Shown here in pieces: positions 8,359 to 16,001 of a stretch of 64,000 bases of DNA. Source of the stretch: Pontitalea aquivivens (GTDB lineage: Bacteria > Pseudomonadota > Alphaproteobacteria > Rhodobacterales > Rhodobacteraceae); contig NZ_JBKFEY010000009.1 of the NCBI RefSeq assembly GCF_046507575.1, forward strand, positions 1 through 64,000, given 5' to 3'. A program made the position numbers and the translations under genes. How positions within the stretch are numbered: the first letter of the stretch is position 1; each line of letters begins with the position of its first letter. The notes under the pieces are model-generated. The model searched no databases. It saw nothing but the letters and a program-made list of their open reading frames with translations, and was not told the origin of the DNA.

Positions 8359-10746
8359 TCAGAACTTCATGCTGAGGGTGACCGAGGCCGTCCGCCCCGG
8401 CGCGACATAGACGAAGGGCGACCCCGACCGATAGGCGGTGTCGTAATAGGTTTCGTCCAGCAGGTTATCGACGCGCATCGACAGCACCCGGTCATCGCCC
8501 AGGTCATATTCGGCCATCGCATCCAGCCGCCAATAGGCCGGCAGCGTGTTGCCATTGGCCGCCATCGTGCCAAGGTTCTGGCCGCCGTTCCAGGTGGCCT
8601 GCCCGCCGATGGTCCAGGCATCGGTCAGCCGATACTGCGCCAGCAGATTGAATTGCTTGTGCGCGGTATTGGCCAGTTCCTTGCCGATATCGTCCGCCAC
8701 GGCGCTTGCCAGCACCTTGCTGTCCATCCAGGTCGCACCGCCATAAAGCGACAGGCGGTCCGTCACCTTGCCCGCGATGCCCAGTTCGATCCCGCGCACC
8801 CGGTATTTGCCCGTGGCCGAGGTCACCGCCGAAGCGCCGCGCCCAAGGGTTTCGCGCGCATTGGATTTCGTGGTCTGGAACGCCGCCGCCGTCAGGCCAA
8901 GGTGCCCCAGATCCCATTTCGTGCCCAATTCGATCGCACGGTTCTTTTCCGGGTCCAGCAGCTGGCCGGGCTCATCCAGGCCCGAATAGGCACCGCCGCC
9001 CGCATCCAGTTCCTGCCCCATCGGGTTGGCCGAGGTCGCATAGGCCAGATAGGCCATGCCCTGATCGTTCAGCCTGTAGGTCAGCCCCGCGTTCCAGCTG
9101 AACAGCGTGTCCTGCCGGGCATAGCGGTATGCGCCCTCGCCCGCGCCGCCCGTGCGCATGATGTCGTAATCATCAACCCGCAGGCCCAGGTTCAGGTCAA
9201 GCCTGTCCGACAGCGCCATTGTGTCGGTCAGATAGACCGACACCGTATCCACCTCGGTCACGCGGGGGGGGCCGGACAGCGTCAGCGTTGACCCCACGGG
9301 CCAGCAGACGGCGGTGTCGGGGTTCACCACCGTCACCAGATTGCTGCACGAACTGCCGCTGACCCCGCCGAAATCCTCGGACACGGCACCGGCATAGCCC
9401 CATTGGGTCACCTTTTCGCGCGAAAGGCCAAGGCCCGCGATCAGGCTGTGCCGCACCGCCCCGGTGTCAAGGCCAAAGGACAGCTCGGTCGTGTTCGACA
9501 GCGTGCGATTGATCTGGCGCGTGGATTTCGCCGACAGGTTCGACAGGATCCAGTCGTCCCCCACCAGCGTCGCCCCTGACGGGACCGAGACGACATAGTC
9601 GATGCCCGTCCGCCCGATCCGGGTGCGGTTGGTCAGCGCCACATCGGGGCTGATGTCATAGCGCAGCCCAAGGGTGGCGATGTCCTGGAACCCGTCCTGA
9701 AAATCGCGCCCCTCGACGGTATAAGTCGTGTCGCGGTCCAGCCCGATGGTTTCCGTCGCGGGGCCGCCGTTGATCCACGGGATGCCCCAGTCCGGCGTGC
9801 CGCTCATTTCAAGGTGATAGGCGTCCAGCGTCAGCTTCAGCCGATCGCTTGCGTCATATTCCGCCGCCAGCGACAGGCCACGCCGGTCATCCTCGATCCC
9901 GTCGCGGCCCGCAACCTCGGCGGTTTGCGCCATCACGCCAATGCGGGTGCGGAATCGGTCATTCCAGACCTTGTTCCAGTCAACCGTCTGGCGCGCCAGC
10001 GCGTTCAGGCCCAGCGTGGTTTCGGTCTGCACGAAATCATCGGCCTGCGGTTTCTTCGTCACCACGTTGACCGCGCCGCCCGTGGTGCCGCGCCCGCCGA
10101 TCGACCCCGACGGCCCCTTGGTGATTTCCACCTGTTCGGTGTTGAACGTCTCGCGCAGCGCCGCGCCCGCGTCGCGCACACCGTCGATATAGACATCGTT
10201 GGTGGCCTTGAAGCCGCGGATATACAGCACGTCGCCAAAGGCATTGCCGCCCTCGCCCGTGCCCAGCGTCAGCCCCGGCGTGGTGCGCGCCAGTTCCCGG
10301 ACCGAGGTGGCGTTCTTGTCGGCCAGCACCTCGGCGGTGATCGCATTCACCGTGCGCGCGGTCTGTGACAGCGGCTGACCCAGCAGGGAATTGCCCGAAG
10401 TCACGGCGCGATATCCGGCATTCGGGTCGGCATAGGGCGATAGCCCGCCCGTCCCTGCCACCGGGCCGGGCGCGGTCTGGGCCACCGGCACGGGCGCCGG
10501 GCTGGCCGCGGGGGCTGGCGCCTGAGCGGCCACGCGGGGCCTGCGTACCACGACGGGTTGTTCCGGCGCGGTGGTTTCCACCTCCAGCGTGGGCAGGGTG
10601 ATCACATCGGGCGCCACGGTCTGCGCGCCAACCGGCGCGGCGGTCCCCATCACCGCGACAGTGGCCAGTGCAAGGCTGTTGCGTGCGGGCAGGCCTGCGC
10701 CATGCAGGCCCGGCTGCCTCAGCGAGGCAATCATTTTCATCGACAT
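8359..10746 (-). CDS. TonB-dependent siderophore receptor (Fiu/PiuA-like)
   Basis: 795 residues. A signal peptide ends near residue 41 (GTAAPVGAQ). A Pro/Ala/Val-rich linker (residues about 60-105) precedes the plug domain, which has SVRELARTTPGLTLGTGEGG, VLYIRGFKATNDVYIDGVRD and EQVEITKGPSGSIGGRGTTG. The rest is a 22-strand barrel ending in VTLSMKF with the terminal Phe used by the barrel-assembly machinery. The sequence type and the adjacent PiuC hydroxylase point to a monomeric catecholate-iron receptor. First gene of the iron operon, start ATG with GGGACGAG upstream. Confidence 0.93.
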   Translation of the reverse strand: MSMKMIASLRQPGLHGAGLPARNSLALATVAVMGTAAPVGAQTVAPDVITLPTLEVETTAPEQPVVVRRPRVAAQAPAPAASPAPVPVAQTAPGPVAGTGGLSPYADPNAGYRAVTSGNSLLGQPLSQTARTVNAITAEVLADKNATSVRELARTTPGLTLGTGEGGNAFGDVLYIRGFKATNDVYIDGVRDAGAALRETFNTEQVEITKGPSGSIGGRGTTGGAVNVVTKKPQADDFVQTETTLGLNALARQTVDWNKVWNDRFRTRIGVMAQTAEVAGRDGIEDDRRGLSLAAEYDASDRLKLTLDAYHLEMSGTPDWGIPWINGGPATETIGLDRDTTYTVEGRDFQDGFQDIATLGLRYDISPDVALTNRTRIGRTGIDYVVSVPSGATLVGDDWILSNLSAKSTRQINRTLSNTTELSFGLDTGAVRHSLIAGLGLSREKVTQWGYAGAVSEDFGGVSGSSCSNLVTVVNPDTAVCWPVGSTLTLSGPPRVTEVDTVSVYLTDTMALSDRLDLNLGLRVDDYDIMRTGGAGEGAYRYARQDTLFSWNAGLTYRLNDQGMAYLAYATSANPMGQELDAGGGAYSGLDEPGQLLDPEKNRAIELGTKWDLGHLGLTAAAFQTTKSNARETLGRGASAVTSATGKYRVRGIELGIAGKVTDRLSLYGGATWMDSKVLASAVADDIGKELANTAHKQFNLLAQYRLTDAWTIGGQATWNGGQNLGTMAANGNTLPAYWRLDAMAEYDLGDDRVLSMRVDNLLDETYYDTAYRSGSPFVYVAPGRTASVTLSMKF

Positions 10747-10833
10747 TTCTCGTCCCTTTGGAAAGTCTGGTGGATCGTTGACTGTTCAGCTCGGTGGCTG
10801 ATCTCAGGGAAGAGAATGGCTGCCGTTCGGCAG

Positions 10834-10862
10834 GCGATACTATTGCCGAGTATTTAAGTCAA
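10834..10862 (-). promoter_or_regulatory. Candidate promoter of the siderophore-receptor operon with internal inverted repeat
   Basis: On the minus strand TTGACT (10857-10862) and TATCGC (10834-10839) are 17 bases apart, a good sigma-70-type match and the most AT-rich point nearby. A perfect 5-bp repeat ATACT-N7-AGTAT (10837-10853) lies between the two hexamers, a position suited to a repressor. A textbook 19-bp Fur box is not present. Control by an iron regulator is inferred from the genes downstream. Confidence 0.5.
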
Positions 10863-10903
10863 TAATTATCGGGCCAAAATGTCGCAGGGAAAAATACGCC
10901 CGA

Positions 10904-11935
10904 TCAACGCCGCAACAACCGGAAGGCCAGCGGCGCGACCATGATCACGAACAGGATGCGCGCCACATGATGCAGCGCGACAAAGGCCACATCCGCCCCG
11001 ATCGCCATGGCGATCAATCCCATTTCGGTCAACCCGCCGGGGGCCAGGGCCAGCATGGCCTGTTCCATCCCGACCCCGGCGAACCGGGTTATCACCAGAC
11101 CCGTGCCATAGGCCAGAACCAGGGTCAGCGCGGTGGCAATCACGCTCAGCACCCCGGCGCGCACCAGCGTGGCGGTGCCGATGCCACGGAACCGGCAGCC
11201 CAGCACCGTGCCCAGGATCACCTGGGCCGCATTGACCAACAGCGTGGGCGGCGCGCTTTCCGTCACCCCCGCCAGATGCACCGCCGCCGACAGCGCCAGC
11301 GGCCCCAGGAAGGTGGGCGCCGGAAATCGCAGCCGCTTGCCCAGCCAGATACCCAGCACCGCGCTGCCCAGCAGCACCAGCGCATCGGCCGCGCTGATCG
11401 CGCTGGCCGCCCCCATCGGCGCACCCACCGCCGCCTGCCCCTGCACCACGCGAAACCACACCGCGATCAGCGCGATGGTGGCCACGATGCGCAGGCTGTG
11501 GGCCAGGATCACCGGGGGCACCCTGGCGCCGGCGGCCTCGCCGATCTCGATCATCTCGTTCAGGCCGCCGGGCATGCCCGCGAAATAGGATGTGGTCCAG
11601 TCCAGCCGCCCGGCATAGCGATAGAACGGCACGATGGTCAGCGCCACCGCCACCACATAGGCCATCAATACCGCCACCGTGCCCAGCCAGACCTGCCCCT
11701 GCGCCAGAACATCGGGCGTGAAGCGCGACCCCAGCAGCACGCCGATCACCGTCACCACCCAGGGCCGGATGCGGTCGGGCCCCTTGACCGGCGCGCGCAG
11801 CACCGCCGCCGCCATCGTGGCAAACAGCGCGCCCAGCATCCAGGGCAACGGCAGCGACAGCGCGAAAAAGACCGCACCGCCCGCCGTTCCGATGACAAGG
11901 GCCAGCACTATGCGAAGCGGGTCGGGCAAGGGCAT
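10904..11935 (-). CDS. AbrB-family (AbrB duplication) membrane protein, putative transporter
   Basis: 343 residues from the ATG at 11935, beginning MPLPDPLRIVLALVIG; the frame extends to an ATG at 12025 but those 30 residues are Arg-rich and cover an intercistronic hairpin. About ten membrane helices in two homologous halves; LPWMLGALFATMAA and SYFAGMPGGLNEMIEIGE recur in the second half as FLGPLALSAAVHLAG and LALAPGGLTEMGLIAMA. This is the Gneg_AbrB_dup family, often mislabelled as ammonia monooxygenase or AbrB regulator. It follows galD on the same strand, so it may import or export an acid of the gallate route; that function is inferred only from position. Confidence 0.8.
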   Translation of the reverse strand: MPLPDPLRIVLALVIGTAGGAVFFALSLPLPWMLGALFATMAAAVLRAPVKGPDRIRPWVVTVIGVLLGSRFTPDVLAQGQVWLGTVAVLMAYVVAVALTIVPFYRYAGRLDWTTSYFAGMPGGLNEMIEIGEAAGARVPPVILAHSLRIVATIALIAVWFRVVQGQAAVGAPMGAASAISAADALVLLGSAVLGIWLGKRLRFPAPTFLGPLALSAAVHLAGVTESAPPTLLVNAAQVILGTVLGCRFRGIGTATLVRAGVLSVIATALTLVLAYGTGLVITRFAGVGMEQAMLALAPGGLTEMGLIAMAIGADVAFVALHHVARILFVIMVAPLAFRLLRR

Positions 11936-11968
11936 GTCCTTCAGGATCGGGGCGGGGCGCCGGGTTCG

Positions 11969-11991
11969 CGGCAATCTGGCCCAGATTGCCG
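11969..11991 (-). other. Intercistronic hairpin between galD and the AbrB-like gene
   Basis: A perfect 10-bp inverted repeat (CGGCAATCTG and CAGATTGCCG) with a three-base loop sits between the galD stop and the preferred start of the membrane-protein gene. No T-run follows on either strand, so a simple intrinsic terminator is unlikely. It could stabilise the upstream message or lower read-through. Confidence 0.55.
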
Positions 11992-12028
11992 CCGCCGTCC
12001 ACCGCCCCCGGGCCCTTCGGGGCATGCC

Positions 12029-13129
12029 CTAACCCGATGGCGCGGCATCGGCCACCGGCGCGGGAAAGACGCGCCCGTCAAACAGCTTGCGCGCGGTGCG
12101 CAAGATCCCCGCACCCGCGACCGTGCCGTCGGGGGCGATGTCCAGCAGCACCTCGACCTGTCCGGTGGGATGTTCCACCAGGAACCGCCCATCCCCCGGC
12201 AGATGCGCCACCTGCGCGGCGGGACTTTCGGGCATCAGGCTGGCGGTGGCCACGCTGACCGCCGCCAGCACCCCGACCGAGGCATGAACCCGGTGCGGGA
12301 TCAGGCTGCGCGTGGCAATCGTCCCGCCCTGCAGCGGGGCCGATACCAGCGTCATCTTGGGTACCGATTTGGCACGGACATCGCCCAGCCCCATCATCGG
12401 CCCGGCCTTCAGGCGGATCGCCTCGATCCGCGCCTTGACCGGGGCCATCGCCTCGATCACATCGCGATCCTCGGCCCCGGTCAGGCCGAAGGCGGCGGCG
12501 GGCATCACCACCACGGGCATGCCATTGTCGATCAGGGTGCAGGGCACCCCGTCAATGTCATCGCGCGCGCGCCCCGTGGGCAGCAGCGCCCCGCACATGG
12601 CGCCCGCGATGTCACGAAACATCAGCGGCACCGCGGCATGGCGCCCGGGCACCCCGTCGATCCGCGCCGCGCCGCCATAGCACACGCGCCCGCCCGGGGT
12701 GGTCACCCGCGCCAGCGCCACCTCGCCCGAGTTGCGCTGATGGATGCGCACCGGGGTTTCGCCTGGTACCGCCGCCACCAGCCCGCGTTCGATCGCCGCG
12801 GGGCCAGCGGCGGCCAGAATATTGCCGCAGGGCTGCGCCGCCGATACCCGCCCCTGATCGACAAAGACCTGCAGGAACAGGTAATCCACATCCGCATCAT
12901 CCCGGCTGGGCGGCGACAGGATCGCCACCTTCGAGGTCAGCGGATCGCCGCCCCCGATCCCGTCGATCTGGCGCGGATCGGGGCTGCCCATGATGCGCAA
13001 CAGCAGCGCATCGCGCGCGCCCGGATCGGCGGGCAGATCGCGGGCCAGGAACACCGCCGCCTTGGACGTGCCCCCCCGCATCCACAGGCACGGAATGCCA
13101 TCCGCATCCGGGCAGGCCGGGTCAGACAT
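12029..13129 (-). CDS. galD: 4-oxalomesaconate tautomerase (GalD, PrpF family)
   Basis: 366 residues of the PrpF/GalD family, cofactor-free isomerases with paired diaminopimelate-epimerase-like domains. It begins with IPCLWMRGGTSKAAVF, the family's N-terminal signature, has GIGGGDPLTSKVAIL and AAQPCGNILAA with the active-site Cys of the first half, and CTLIDNGMPVVVM in the second. GalD converts the keto tautomer of 4-oxalomesaconate to the enol form hydrated by GalB. Order galB-galC-galD with an eight-base overlap to galC supports this over the methylcitrate-related PrpF. A fossil of a second such gene lies at 18024. Confidence 0.9.
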   Translation of the reverse strand: MSDPACPDADGIPCLWMRGGTSKAAVFLARDLPADPGARDALLLRIMGSPDPRQIDGIGGGDPLTSKVAILSPPSRDDADVDYLFLQVFVDQGRVSAAQPCGNILAAAGPAAIERGLVAAVPGETPVRIHQRNSGEVALARVTTPGGRVCYGGAARIDGVPGRHAAVPLMFRDIAGAMCGALLPTGRARDDIDGVPCTLIDNGMPVVVMPAAAFGLTGAEDRDVIEAMAPVKARIEAIRLKAGPMMGLGDVRAKSVPKMTLVSAPLQGGTIATRSLIPHRVHASVGVLAAVSVATASLMPESPAAQVAHLPGDGRFLVEHPTGQVEVLLDIAPDGTVAGAGILRTARKLFDGRVFPAPVADAAPSG

Positions 13130-13793
13130 ATTTCAGCCCCTTCGCCGCCAGCCGCGCCCGCATGTCATAGATGTCCAGGCCCAGTTCCCCCGCCGCCAGG
13201 CGCCGGCGTTTCGCCTCTTCGGCGGCAAGGCGCGCTTCGGCGGCAGCCAGAACCGTCCCGGCACCGGCGCGGGGCACTACGACCACGCCATCATCATCGG
13301 CCACGATCACATCGCCCGCCGCGATCGCCTGCCCGGCGCAGATGATGGGCACATTGACCGACCCCAGCGTCTGCTTGACCGTGCCCTGCGCGCTGATCGC
13401 CCGCGACCAGACCGGAAAACCCATCGCGGTCAGGTCGCGCACATCGCGCACGCCCGCATCGATCACCAGCCCCCGGCAGCCCCGCGCCATCGCGCTGGTC
13501 GCCAGCAGATCGCCGAAATAGCCGTTGTCACAGGGGCTTGTGGGGGCCAGCACCAGAATGTCACCGGGCTGCAGCTGTTCAATGGCGACATGCACCATCC
13601 AGTTGTCGCCCGGCGGCGCGCTGATCGTGACCGCGGACCCCGCGATCTGCGCCCCCGCATAGATCGGCCGCATATGGCTGTGCAAACAGCCGCTGCGGCC
13701 CTGCGCCTCATGCACGGTGGCGACGCCCGCGCGCGCCAGCCCGTCGATCACCGCCGCCGGGGCGCGCGCAATGTTCTGCACCACAACGCCCAT
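13122..13793 (-). CDS. galC: 4-carboxy-4-hydroxy-2-oxoadipate aldolase/oxaloacetate decarboxylase (GalC/LigK)
   Basis: 223 residues from the ATG at 13793 (one base after the galB stop); the frame runs further upstream but MGVVVQNIARAP is the conserved start. RraA-like fold with VATVHEAQGRSGCL, GSAVTISAPPGDNWM, GCRGLVIDAGVRDV (the Mg-binding DAGVRD motif) and VVADDDGVVVVPR. It cleaves 4-carboxy-4-hydroxy-2-oxoadipate to pyruvate and oxaloacetate, the final step of gallate and protocatechuate 4,5-cleavage. Neighbouring galB and galD make this assignment firm compared with an RNase E regulator RraA. Confidence 0.92.
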   Translation of the reverse strand: MGVVVQNIARAPAAVIDGLARAGVATVHEAQGRSGCLHSHMRPIYAGAQIAGSAVTISAPPGDNWMVHVAIEQLQPGDILVLAPTSPCDNGYFGDLLATSAMARGCRGLVIDAGVRDVRDLTAMGFPVWSRAISAQGTVKQTLGSVNVPIICAGQAIAAGDVIVADDDGVVVVPRAGAGTVLAAAEARLAAEEAKRRRLAAGELGLDIYDMRARLAAKGLKYV

Positions 13794-13794
13794 G

Positions 13795-14529
13795 TCACAG
13801 CTCATCCACGGTGCGCGGAAAGATCGACTGGAACCCTTCGGCATATTTGCAGCCCCGCCCCCCCGACTGCCCGCCCGAATTGCGGGTGAAGTGGTTGGCA
13901 CGGTTCTGCGCCACGCGGGTGTAGAAGTCCCACAGATGTTCCTGGCCTTCCATGCATTCGATCGCGGCGCGCTTCCTGTCCCAGACCGGGGTGATGTCCA
14001 GGAAGGTGTCGGGCTTCCAGCCCATCTGTTCGGTCTGATGCGGTTCGAACAGATACAGCTGCGGCGCGCCCAGCACCTTTTCCCCCGGATTGTGGCCCCA
14101 GGCCTGCGCGGTGGACCGGCATTCCAGCACCACCTGCGTGGTATACATGTGATCGGAGTTATAGGGGTCGTATTGCGAATGGCTTAACATGAAGGCGGGC
14201 TGCACATCGCGCATCACGCCGACCAGCCGGTCCTTGTCGGCGCGGGCCATATCAAGCGGGTAATCGCCCAGATCAAAGGTGATCAGGTCATGCACGCCAA
14301 GTGCCGCGGCGGCGCGCTCGGCCTCGGCCCGGCGGGCATCCTTGACGCGCTGCAGGGTCATGCCGGGCTGTTTCCACAGCTTGGCGCTTTCGCCCCGTTC
14401 CCCGAATGACAGGCAGACCACGGTAACCTTGTATCCCATCTGCGCATGCAGCGCGATCGCGCCGCCGCAGCGCCAGACGAAATCGGCGGCATGGGCGGAA
14501 ATGACAAGCGCGGTTTTCGCATCACTCAT
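13795..14529 (-). CDS. galB: 4-oxalomesaconate hydratase (GalB, PIG-L family)
   Basis: 244 residues from the ATG at 14529, chosen for the AAAGGACC ribosome site seven bases upstream; upstream in-frame ATGs lack one. It is a PIG-L/LmbE-type zinc enzyme with the GalB variant of the metal motif, SAHAADFVWRCGGA in place of AHPDDE, then CLSFGERGESAKLW and SHSQYDPYNSDH. GalB hydrates the enol form of 4-oxalomesaconate to 4-carboxy-4-hydroxy-2-oxoadipate. First gene of the operon and divergent from tctC. The alternative of a sugar deacetylase is disfavoured by galC and galD directly downstream. Confidence 0.91.
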   Translation of the reverse strand: MSDAKTALVISAHAADFVWRCGGAIALHAQMGYKVTVVCLSFGERGESAKLWKQPGMTLQRVKDARRAEAERAAAALGVHDLITFDLGDYPLDMARADKDRLVGVMRDVQPAFMLSHSQYDPYNSDHMYTTQVVLECRSTAQAWGHNPGEKVLGAPQLYLFEPHQTEQMGWKPDTFLDITPVWDRKRAAIECMEGQEHLWDFYTRVAQNRANHFTRNSGGQSGGRGCKYAEGFQSIFPRTVDEL

Positions 14530-14841
14530 GGCGGGGGTCCTTTCCATGTTCATCGCTCCCAGCAAAGCCACCCCCGCGGGGCCAGATCAAATCCGAACCG
14601 CGTCAGGCCGGATAAGCACAGGCTATAGATACAGCTCGGGGCGGTGCAGATGCCGCATTTTCCCCGGTGCCGCGCCTGTCGGCGGGGCACGAGACGATAC
14701 ATGAATATTTTGCATCTAAGGTTTCTTTAAATGCGTTTGATTTGTGCCCGGCCCGCTGACAAGTCTTGGAACAGCCTGAAACACAAGCCGGCCCCGGGGC
14801 CGAAGCCCAGGCGACACGGGACTTGATAGGGAGGATCAAGC
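14530..14841. promoter_or_regulatory. Divergent regulatory region between galB and tctC
   Basis: 312 bases without a gene. The segment 14690-14745 is much more AT-rich than its surroundings and should contain one or both promoters. Within it ATG-N9-CAT (14701-14715, ATGAATATTTTGCAT) is a partly symmetric site of the TN11A type used by LysR regulators; the LysR gene at 20835-21776 is a candidate binder. GGGAGG at about 14830 is the tctC ribosome site. No RNA gene or other ORF is supported. Confidence 0.45.
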
Positions 14842-15921
14842 ATGACCCATAAAACCATCGCCGCGACCATCGTCGCAGGCGTGATTGCGGCTGCCGGAAC
14901 GGTGCAGGCCCAATCCCTTGGCGGCCAGACCGTCGAATTCACCATCCCCTTCTCGGAATCGGGCGGGTCGGGGCAATGGGCCAATTTCTATGCCCCGCGC
15001 CTGTCGCAGGCCCTGCCGGGCAATCCGACCGTGGTGGTGCGCTATCGCCCCGGCGCGGGGTCGACCGAAGGCGCCAACTGGTTCCAGACCCAGCAGGACA
15101 AGGGCAATGGCCTGACGGTCTTTGGCGATTCCGGGTCGACCAAATTCCCCTATCTGCTGGGCGATCCGCGCGTGCGCTATGAATATGCCGACTGGAAGCC
15201 GATCCTGGCCTCGGCCACGGGCGGGGTGATCTATCTGCCCCCGGATCTGGGCGCGCGTTTCGATGGCGACATGGATGACCTTCAGAATGAGGTCTATCTG
15301 TATGGCAGCCAGGGCGCGACCACACTGGACCTTGTGCCGCTTCTGGCGTTCAAGATGCTGGGACTGCAGGTCGATCCGGTCTTTGGCGTCGACGGACGCG
15401 GCGGCGGGCGTCTGATGTTCGAACGCGGCGAGGCGAACATCGATTATCAGACCTCATCGGCCTATATCGCCAATGTCCAGCCGCTGGTCGATGACGGGCA
15501 GGCGGTGCCGATCTTTACCTGGGGCGCGCTGGATGAGGCGGGCAATATCGTCCGCGACCCGACTTTCCCCGACCTGCCCAGCTTCAAGGAAGTGTGCGAG
15601 GCGACCGCCGTCTGTGAAACCGAAGGCACCGCATGGGATGCCTACAAGGCCTTCTTCGTCGCGGGTTTCGCCAACCAGAAGACGATCTTCCTGCCGGCCT
15701 CGGCCTCGCAAGAGACGGTCGATACCTACACCGAGGCGCTGCGCGCGATCACCACGGCGGACGGTTTCATGGATGAAGCGGGCGAAGTGCTGGGCGTCTA
15801 TCCCCAGCTGATCGGCGCCGCCGCCGTCGAGGCGACCCGCCAGGCAACGGCCATCACCCCCGAGGCCAAGCAATATGTGCTGGACTGGCTGAAAGAGGAC
15901 TACGGCATCACGATGGACTGA
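14842..15921 (+). CDS. tctC: Tripartite tricarboxylate transporter substrate-binding protein (TctC/Bug family)
   Basis: 359 residues with a signal peptide (cleavage near GTVQAQS, residue 23-25) and an excellent ribosome site (GGGAGG). The mature protein has VEFTIPFSESGGSGQWANFY and GNPTVVVRYRPGAGSTEGAN, the beta-alpha pattern with which Bug-family receptors bind a carboxylate ligand. The paired permease gene is 80 bases downstream. Ligand is unknown; tricarboxylates or aromatic acids such as phthalates are usual for the family, and the gal genes opposite make an acid of that route plausible. Confidence 0.9.
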   Translation: MTHKTIAATIVAGVIAAAGTVQAQSLGGQTVEFTIPFSESGGSGQWANFYAPRLSQALPGNPTVVVRYRPGAGSTEGANWFQTQQDKGNGLTVFGDSGSTKFPYLLGDPRVRYEYADWKPILASATGGVIYLPPDLGARFDGDMDDLQNEVYLYGSQGATTLDLVPLLAFKMLGLQVDPVFGVDGRGGGRLMFERGEANIDYQTSSAYIANVQPLVDDGQAVPIFTWGALDEAGNIVRDPTFPDLPSFKEVCEATAVCETEGTAWDAYKAFFVAGFANQKTIFLPASASQETVDTYTEALRAITTADGFMDEAGEVLGVYPQLIGAAAVEATRQATAITPEAKQYVLDWLKEDYGITMD

Positions 15922-15938
15922 CCCGTCCCTGACGCGAC

Positions 15939-15967
15939 ACCCCTGCCCGGGTTCCCCGGGCGGGGGT
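15939..15967 (+). other. Strong intercistronic hairpin between tctC and tctA
   Basis: A 13-bp stem with one G-U pair and a three-base loop (ACCCCTGCCCGGG, TTC, CCCGGGCGGGGGT) starts 18 bases after the tctC stop. No T-run follows. Such hairpins often protect the 3' end of the binding-protein message so that the receptor is made in excess over the permease; partial termination is the other reading. Confidence 0.75.
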
Positions 15968-16001
15968 CCGGTTCCATACCATCAGCCAGCGGAGACCGCC
16001 C

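Noticed and set aside
10855..10873. Fur box before the siderophore receptor
   Set aside because: GATAATTATTGACTTA gives only a partial match to the 19-bp consensus and overlaps the -35 hexamer; not enough to call Fur.
11936..12025. 30-residue upstream extension of the AbrB-like protein
   Set aside because: Arg-rich, not hydrophobic, and it spans a perfect intercistronic hairpin; the family start MPLPDPLRIVLAL is downstream. Kept as an alternative only.
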